From the NCBI GenBank assembly GCA_964651385.1, contig CAZYYM010000002.1, forward strand, positions 1 through 64,000: a DNA stretch of 64,000 nucleotides, given 5' to 3'. The notes under the pieces were generated by a model, which ran no database searches, was not told where the DNA came from, and was given only the letters and a program-made list of their open reading frames with translations. This stretch comes from GCA-001735895 sp964651385 (GTDB lineage Bacteria; Pseudomonadota; Gammaproteobacteria; GCA-001735895). The position numbers were made by a program, and so were the translations under genes. Below, in pieces: positions 58,427 through 64,000 of the stretch. The number at the start of each line of letters is the position of its first letter. Position 1 is the stretch's first letter.

Positions 58427-60031
58427 ATGCTAAAATCTCGCGATTTTAGCGCCAGCGCAGCCCAAACCCGTCAAACATACGTGTCTAGCCTGATTAAATC
58501 CACGCTTTCGGTCGGTTCGATGACTATGCTTTCCCGCATTCTCGGTCTGGCCCGAGACATCACCATAGCCCGATTTTTCTCGGCCGGCGATGCAGCTGAC
58601 GCGTTTTTTGTCGCTTTTAAAATCCCAAATTTCCTGCGACGTCTGTTTGCCGAGGGCGCATTTTCACTCGCATTCGTGCCGGTACTAACCGAATATCGTA
58701 ATCAGTTCACACCCGCCGAAACGCGTGAATTGATCAACCGGGTTGCCGGTACCATGGGAATTATTTTGCTATTGCTGTCTGCTATCGGTGTGTTTGCCTC
58801 GCCCTTATTGATCAGTGTATTTGCAGCAGGATTCATTGACCAACCGGAAAAGTTTTCGCTAACGGCGGATATGCTTCGAATTACTTTTCCCTATATATTA
58901 CTTATTTCTATGACCGCTATGGCGGGCGGAATTCTCAATACCTGGAAACATTTCCTGGTACCCGCATTCACACCGGTATTGCTCAACTTGAGCATGATCG
59001 CCTGCGCGCTGTGGTTAAGTCCGCGTCTTGATCTACCGATTACCGCGCTGGCCTGGGGCGTTTTGATCGCTGGTATTCTGCAATTGTTATTTCAATTGCC
59101 GTTCCTCTACCAGAAAGGTCTTCTACCGAGGCCAGCCTGGGGCTGGCGCCACCCAGGCGTCCAGAAAATTATAAAACTGATGATTCCCGCCCTGTTTGGC
59201 TCATCAGTGGCGCAAATTAATTTACTATTCGATACCTTTATCGCCTCATTTCTGATTTCCGGCAGCGTATCCTGGCTATATTATTCAGACCGGCTACTGG
59301 AATTCCCGCTCGGTGTTTTCGGCATCGCACTGGCAACCGTGGTATTACCCAATCTCTCCGAAGCCCATTATAAAAAAGGAGCTACGCATTTCGCGTCAAC
59401 ACTGCATTGGGCGATTCAATTGTCGTTACTCATCGCAATACCCGCTGCAATCGGGCTGTTTCTGCTGGCCCAACCGATTCTTGCGACCCTGTTCCAATAC
59501 GGTGCGTTTGCAGATCACGATTCATTAATGGCAGCCTATAGCCTGATGGCCTACAGCCTGGGCCTTCCCGCGATGGTCCTGATCAAGATTCTCGCCAACG
59601 GATTCTACGCGCGGCAGGACAGCAAAACGCCGGTGCGCATCGGTATTCGCGCGATGTGCCTCAACATGCTGCTCAACATCATCCTGGTATTATGGATGAT
59701 CAACACAGATTTCATGGCCCCGCATGTCGGTCTCGCACTGGCAACCACTGGCTCGGCTTATTTCAATGCCGTTATGCTGGCATGGACGTTACACAAAGAA
59801 GCCATTCTAGAAATTTCAGGCTCGTTTAATCACATGTTGTTGAAAATACTCATCGCCTGCTGCGCCATGTCGGCAGTCATTATACTGTTGTTACCCGATA
59901 GCAATGTCTGGACGGACTGGCGCTGGTATACCCGTACTCTCGAACTCGGCCGCTTAATCCTGCCGGCCTTGTTGTGTTACGGTTTAATGCTTTGGATAAT
60001 GGGTATCCGACGCCAACAGTTCATCACCTGA
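58427..60031 (+). CDS. murJ: Lipid II flippase MurJ
   Basis: A 534-residue inner-membrane protein with about 14 helices, the MATE-like lipid II flippase of cell-wall synthesis. SMTMLSRILGLARDITIARFFS, DAFFVAFKIPNFLRRLFAEGAFS and FVPVLTEYR are diagnostic of MurJ, including the essential Arg residues in the first helices. The following order ribF-ileS-lspA is conserved in Gammaproteobacteria. Its start at 58427 lies 14 bp before the ribF start is reached at the other end. Confidence 0.96.
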   Translation: MLKSRDFSASAAQTRQTYVSSLIKSTLSVGSMTMLSRILGLARDITIARFFSAGDAADAFFVAFKIPNFLRRLFAEGAFSLAFVPVLTEYRNQFTPAETRELINRVAGTMGIILLLLSAIGVFASPLLISVFAAGFIDQPEKFSLTADMLRITFPYILLISMTAMAGGILNTWKHFLVPAFTPVLLNLSMIACALWLSPRLDLPITALAWGVLIAGILQLLFQLPFLYQKGLLPRPAWGWRHPGVQKIIKLMIPALFGSSVAQINLLFDTFIASFLISGSVSWLYYSDRLLEFPLGVFGIALATVVLPNLSEAHYKKGATHFASTLHWAIQLSLLIAIPAAIGLFLLAQPILATLFQYGAFADHDSLMAAYSLMAYSLGLPAMVLIKILANGFYARQDSKTPVRIGIRAMCLNMLLNIILVLWMINTDFMAPHVGLALATTGSAYFNAVMLAWTLHKEAILEISGSFNHMLLKILIACCAMSAVIILLLPDSNVWTDWRWYTRTLELGRLILPALLCYGLMLWIMGIRRQQFIT

Positions 60032-60045
60032 TTTTACTGATAATC

Positions 60046-60990
60046 ATGCAACTGATCCGTGGACTACACAACCTGACCCGCCAATTACCACCCTGCGCGG
60101 TAACTATCGGCAATTTCGATGGTATACACCTGGGGCATCAGCATGTACTGGAACAATTAAAAAATTCCGCCGAACAACGCAAACTGCCTGCTGCAGCAAT
60201 AGTCTTCGAACCACAACCTATCGAGTTCTTTGCGCCAGATATGGCACCTAAACGACTGGCTCGATTTCGCGAAAAACTGAACTACCTGAAATCGCAGGAT
60301 ATCGATTTTCTGCTCTGCCTCAAATTCGACAAGAAATTAGCCGAACTCGACGCTAAGGATTTTGTTAAAACCATTCTGATCGACGGTTTGAATACACACC
60401 ATCTGGTAATCGGCGATGATTTCCGCTTCGGCAAGAATCGTCTGGGCGACTTCGAATTGCTACGGGAATGTGGCCGGGAATTCGGTTTCGAGGTCGAAAA
60501 CAGCGACACGTTGTCAATCGATGGTCACCGCGTCAGTAGCACACGTATTCGTGCCAGCATCCAGAGCGATGATTTTGCACAGGCCGAACAGTTACTCGGA
60601 CGGCCTTATTCGCTCTCCGGTAAGGTCTCACATGGCAAAAAACTCGGTCGAGAGCTTGGTTTCCCGACAATTAATATCAAAATGGGCGACAAAACCCTGA
60701 TTGTTAAAGGAATATTTGCGGTCAGGGTGAAAGGTATAGATAATCGTGTGCTAAAGGGCGTTGCCAGTATTGGTACACGCCCGACGGTGAATGGCGTCGA
60801 CACTATTCTTGAAGTATATATCCTCGATTTCGATCAAGACGTGTACGGCTATTGTGTCGATGTGGAATTTTTACACAAAATTCGGAACGAAGAGAAATTC
60901 GATTCGCTGGAGGAGCTCACCAGCCATATCGCAAATGACATCAACCTGGCGAAAACCTATTTTGCAAACCTGTTAGCAAGCGGAAATTGA
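60046..60990 (+). CDS. ribF: Bifunctional riboflavin kinase/FAD synthetase
   Basis: RibF makes FMN and FAD from riboflavin. The 314-residue protein has the nucleotidyltransferase part (TIGNFDGIHLGHQHVLEQL, VIGDDFRFGKNRLGDFELL, SSTRIRASI) and the C-terminal riboflavin kinase (GRPYSLSGKVSHGKKLGRELGFPTINI in parts, GVASIGTRPTV, VEFLHKIRNEEKFDS). ATG 60046 gives the normal N-terminus; longer frames run into murJ. It is directly followed by ileS. Confidence 0.96.
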   Translation: MQLIRGLHNLTRQLPPCAVTIGNFDGIHLGHQHVLEQLKNSAEQRKLPAAAIVFEPQPIEFFAPDMAPKRLARFREKLNYLKSQDIDFLLCLKFDKKLAELDAKDFVKTILIDGLNTHHLVIGDDFRFGKNRLGDFELLRECGREFGFEVENSDTLSIDGHRVSSTRIRASIQSDDFAQAEQLLGRPYSLSGKVSHGKKLGRELGFPTINIKMGDKTLIVKGIFAVRVKGIDNRVLKGVASIGTRPTVNGVDTILEVYILDFDQDVYGYCVDVEFLHKIRNEEKFDSLEELTSHIANDINLAKTYFANLLASGN

Positions 60991-63807
60991 GTGACTGATT
61001 ACAAACATACCTTGAACCTGCCCGATACCAAATTCCCGATGCGCGGCAACCTTGCCAATCGCGAACCCGAACGTCTACAAAACTGGCTGGACAACAACCT
61101 CTATCAGAAAATTCGCAAGTCTCGTGACGGCAGAAAGCGTTACGTCTTGCATGATGGCCCGCCTTACGCCAACGGAGATATTCATATCGGTCACGCAGTT
61201 AACAAGATTCTCAAAGACATGATCGTCAAGGCACGTACTTTAAATGGTGAGGATGCGCCTTATGTTCCCGGCTGGGACTGTCATGGATTGCCTATTGAAC
61301 ATCAGGTCGAGAAAAATATCGGTAAGGCCGGAGTCAAGGTCGAAGTCGATACTTTTCGTCAGGCCTGTCGGGATTATGCGTTAAAACAGATCGATAAGCA
61401 GAAGACTGATTTCATTCGACTCGGCGTACTCGGTGACTGGCACCGCCCCTATCTGACCATGAATTACGATACCGAAGCAAATATCGTTCGATCACTGGGT
61501 AAGATTATTGAAAACGGGCATTTGCACAAAGGCGATAAACCGGTGCACTGGTGTACCGACTGTGGCTCGGCACTAGCCGAGGCCGAAGTTGATTACCGGG
61601 ACAAGGTATCACCCGCCATTGATGTTAAATTTCCGGTCGTAGACGAACAGTCTTTTATAGAGTTGCTCGATGGGCACCCCGGAGAAGGCCCTTTGTCCGT
61701 TTTGATCTGGACGACAACGCCCTGGACACTACCGGCCAATCTTGCGGTGTCTCTTAATCCTGATTTTGACTATGTAGTTGTGCAGGTTGATGGTGAACAG
61801 TTATTTCTTGCGGAAGATTTACTCAAGACATCCATGGCACGTTACGGCCTTGAAGATTATAAAATACTCGCGCGCGGCAAAGGCGAAGCGCTCGAGAGTC
61901 AAAAATTACGTCATCCGTTTTATGATCGCGAATCGCTGGTTGTGACTGGCGATCATGTCACCCTGGAAGCAGGCACCGGCGCGGTACACACGGCTCCCGG
62001 TCACGGCCAGGATGATTTCATTATCGGCAAAAAATACGGCCTGGATATTTTCAATCCAGTGGGTGACGACGGTTGCTTTCTTCCCAATACCGAGTTCTTT
62101 GCAAACGAACATGTATTCAAGGCTAACGATCTTGTTATCGAAAAATTAAAAGACAGTAATGCCCTGTTGCATGTGGAAAAGTTTAACCATAGCTATCCGC
62201 ATTGCTGGCGTCACAAGACACCGATTATTTTTCGCGCCACACCACAATGGTTTATCAGCATGGAGCAGGCCGGTTTGCGCGACCTCGCCATGGCCGAAAT
62301 TAAAAAAGTGCAATGGGTGCCCAGCTGGGGACAGGCACGTATCGAAAGCATGATCGAAAAACGCCCGGACTGGTGTATTTCGCGTCAGCGTTTCTGGGGT
62401 GTACCGATTCCTTTGTTTGTTAACAAAGAAACCCAGGAAATTCATCCACGAACCGCTGAATTGATCGAAGAAGTAGCCAGGCACATAGAAAAGGCCGGCA
62501 TCCAGGCCTGGTTTTCGCTTAAAGCCGAAGATCTGCTCGGCGAAGAAGCGGCAGATTACAACAAGCTGAGTGATACGCTGGATGTCTGGTTTGATTCGGG
62601 TACCACACATTTCAGTGTATTACAGCACGACGAATATGATCGCTTTTCATTTCCCGCGGACATGTACCTCGAAGGATCTGATCAACACCGTGGCTGGTTC
62701 CATTCGTCCCTGCTGGCCTCCTGCGCCATGCACGGTCAGGCGCCTTATAAACAGGTATTGACCCACGGATTCACCGTCGATGCAAAAGGCATGAAAATGT
62801 CCAAGTCAGTTGGAAACGTGGTGGCACCCAACAAAGTCATGAAGACCCTCGGCGCAGATATATTGCGCCTGTGGGTGGCATCGACCGATTACTCCGGCGA
62901 AATGTCGATTTCCGATGAAATTCTAAAACGCACTGCTGATTCCTATCGCCGAATTCGTAATACACTGCGTTTTTTGCTAGCTAATACCAACGGATTCGAA
63001 CCGGATCATCACCTGGTCAACGCCAAACACATGCTGGCGCTGGATAGCTGGATTGTCGCCGAAACACTGACTGTACAAAACGAGCTGAAAGAACTCTATA
63101 ACGCCTACCAATTTCATACTGCCATACAGAAAATTCACAACTTCTGCTCAGAGACTCTCGGTGGCTTTTACCTTGATGTCATCAAGGACCGTCAGTATAC
63201 CACACAAGCCGATTCGGTGGCGCGCCGCTCCTGTCAGACGGCCATGTACCATGTAGTAGAAGCGATGACTCGCTGGATTGCACCCATCCTGAGCTTTACT
63301 GCCGATGAGATCTGGGAAAACCTGCCGGGCGAGCACGAGGCACTGGGTGCTTTTACTGCAGAATGGTACGAAGGCCTGTCAGCCTACAATAATAGCAATA
63401 TCGAATCCGGTGTCTGGGATGTGTTAGAGCTGGTACGCGGTGAAGTCACCAAAGCTTTGGAAATTCTCCGTCAGGAAAGCAGGATTGGGTCCGGGCTCGA
63501 CGCTGAAGTGACGATTTATGCCGAGCGGAACTTGCTTGATCAGTTATCGGTTATCAGTGAAGAACTGCGTTTCGTATTGATTACCTCGGAAGCAAAGCTG
63601 CTACAACTTGACGATTCAATAGAAGAAGCCGTTAAGCTCGCCGACGGATCGTCGATTGCAGTTAAAGTATTGCCCAGCGAGTATGCCAAATGCGTACGCT
63701 GCTGGCATCACCGACCAGAAGTTGGCGATGATGATACCCACCCGAAACTCTGCGGGCGCTGTATAGAGAATGTCGATGGTCGGGGTGAAAATCGACTCTA
63801 TGCCTGA
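60991..63807 (+). CDS. ileS: Isoleucine-tRNA ligase
   Basis: A 938-residue class I synthetase. It has the HIGH motif (PPYANGDIHIGHAVNK), the editing domain (TTPWTLPANLAV and GTGAVHTAPGHGQDDF), KMSKS (GMKMSKSVGN) and the C-terminal zinc site CVRCWHHRPE with CGRC. The start is GTG at 60991, immediately after the ribF stop. The protein contains the usual DWHRPYLTMN and WFDSGTTH segments. No T-box precedes it, as expected. It overlaps lspA by 8 bp. Confidence 0.98.
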   Translation: MTDYKHTLNLPDTKFPMRGNLANREPERLQNWLDNNLYQKIRKSRDGRKRYVLHDGPPYANGDIHIGHAVNKILKDMIVKARTLNGEDAPYVPGWDCHGLPIEHQVEKNIGKAGVKVEVDTFRQACRDYALKQIDKQKTDFIRLGVLGDWHRPYLTMNYDTEANIVRSLGKIIENGHLHKGDKPVHWCTDCGSALAEAEVDYRDKVSPAIDVKFPVVDEQSFIELLDGHPGEGPLSVLIWTTTPWTLPANLAVSLNPDFDYVVVQVDGEQLFLAEDLLKTSMARYGLEDYKILARGKGEALESQKLRHPFYDRESLVVTGDHVTLEAGTGAVHTAPGHGQDDFIIGKKYGLDIFNPVGDDGCFLPNTEFFANEHVFKANDLVIEKLKDSNALLHVEKFNHSYPHCWRHKTPIIFRATPQWFISMEQAGLRDLAMAEIKKVQWVPSWGQARIESMIEKRPDWCISRQRFWGVPIPLFVNKETQEIHPRTAELIEEVARHIEKAGIQAWFSLKAEDLLGEEAADYNKLSDTLDVWFDSGTTHFSVLQHDEYDRFSFPADMYLEGSDQHRGWFHSSLLASCAMHGQAPYKQVLTHGFTVDAKGMKMSKSVGNVVAPNKVMKTLGADILRLWVASTDYSGEMSISDEILKRTADSYRRIRNTLRFLLANTNGFEPDHHLVNAKHMLALDSWIVAETLTVQNELKELYNAYQFHTAIQKIHNFCSETLGGFYLDVIKDRQYTTQADSVARRSCQTAMYHVVEAMTRWIAPILSFTADEIWENLPGEHEALGAFTAEWYEGLSAYNNSNIESGVWDVLELVRGEVTKALEILRQESRIGSGLDAEVTIYAERNLLDQLSVISEELRFVLITSEAKLLQLDDSIEEAVKLADGSSIAVKVLPSEYAKCVRCWHHRPEVGDDDTHPKLCGRCIENVDGRGENRLYA

Positions 63808-64000
63808 TTCGCACCTCAAGCGATTATGGATTAGCCTGCTGATCGTCGGTCTCGACCAGATCGCCAAGTTAATTGCGGAAAATCAGTTGCCGCTGCACCA
63901 GCCGGTCAATGTTTTTCCCTATTTCGACTGGTATCTAACTTATAACTCGGGTGCTGCGTTCAGTTTTCTGGCCGAAGCAGGGGGGTGGCAACGCTGGTTT
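63800..64000 (+). CDS. lspA: Signal peptidase II (lipoprotein), N-terminal part
   Basis: The first 67 codons of LspA, cut by the window end. MPDSHLKRLWISLLIVGLDQIAKL is the first membrane helix with the conserved DQIAK motif, followed by TYNSGAAFSFLA, an invariant segment. The catalytic aspartates lie beyond the window. It starts at ATG 63800 within the end of ileS; an in-frame GTG at 63785 is an alternative. The gene cleaves lipoprotein signal peptides and follows ileS in most Gammaproteobacteria. Confidence 0.93.
   Translation, partial: MPDSHLKRLWISLLIVGLDQIAKLIAENQLPLHQPVNVFPYFDWYLTYNSGAAFSFLAEAGGWQRWF

Noticed and set aside
1..64000. tRNA, rRNA, CRISPR arrays, prophage and T-box or other known riboswitches
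   Set aside because: I looked through the gaps by eye and recognised none; small RNAs could still be present.

Overview
The window is a 64 kb piece of a draft chromosome from a gammaproteobacterium, probably environmental. The evidence is family content and gene order. rpsT and the murJ-ribF-ileS-lspA run sit together at the right end. coaBC-radC, argB, an ExoIII/Crc-type gene beside pyrE, yicC-rph-rdgB-hemW, glyQ-glyS, gmhB-plsC and thiD-hemL are further gammaproteobacterial groupings. DUF3581, mpl, yheS and a type B L31 fit as well. A PEP-CTERM protein implies an exosortase elsewhere in the genome. I saw no rRNA, tRNA, CRISPR array, prophage or plasmid module. One scaffold gap of 100 N (1063-1162) is flanked by the same 55 bases on both sides, so it looks like an unmerged contig overlap and not missing DNA.

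Layout. At 1-5127 an IS110 remnant abuts a reverse-strand operon (ureohydrolase, two small unknown proteins, class V PLP enzyme). A MocR-type PLP regulator is encoded divergently, and the shared intergenic region has an operator-like palindrome and a leader with a strand-specific intrinsic terminator plus a possible Shine-Dalgarno-sequestering stem. recQ, a PEP-CTERM protein and a DUF427-class III cyclase fusion follow. At 9880-15807 an uptake and catabolic island holds a GST-like protein, an amino-acid-type ABC transporter, a MITE-like inverted repeat, an AhpD-like protein, a 2OG-Fe(II) oxygenase and an M29/NicX-like enzyme. From 15829 to 31844 the content is mostly housekeeping (yheS, plsC, gmhB, glyQS, mpl, ubiX, hemL, thiD), with an unusual Ser/Thr kinase carrying a C-terminal cyclic-nucleotide-binding-like domain.

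From 31844 to 35431 a compact sensor operon encodes two periplasmic solute-binding proteins on either side of a hybrid histidine kinase, and it runs directly into thiD-hemL. From 35647 to 48142 there are ampG, an ExoIII/Crc-like nuclease, pyrE, argB, coaBC, radC, an EAL protein with a degenerate GGDEF, and yicC, rph, rdgB, hemW. A 366-bp AT-rich gap at 48143-48508 has three DnaA-box matches. It precedes an acyl-CoA dehydrogenase/APH-kinase pair resembling the LvaC/LvaA and ACAD10/11 4-hydroxyacyl-CoA module. L31B, an M48 lipoprotein protease, an M14 peptidase, hemB and aroE follow.

At the right end, the usual rpsT-murJ adjacency is interrupted by a two-gene unit: a ribbon-helix-helix protein and a 59-residue partner with a TAATG junction. 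Its promoter contains an 11-bp-period direct repeat, and downstream lies a structured non-coding segment with competing inverted repeats. The strongest candidates for new biology are the ureohydrolase leader, the binding-protein/kinase/binding-protein operon, the RHH/small-protein unit with its neighbouring structured segment, and the kinase-cNBD fusion. All functional statements rest on motif recognition by eye; no database search was run.
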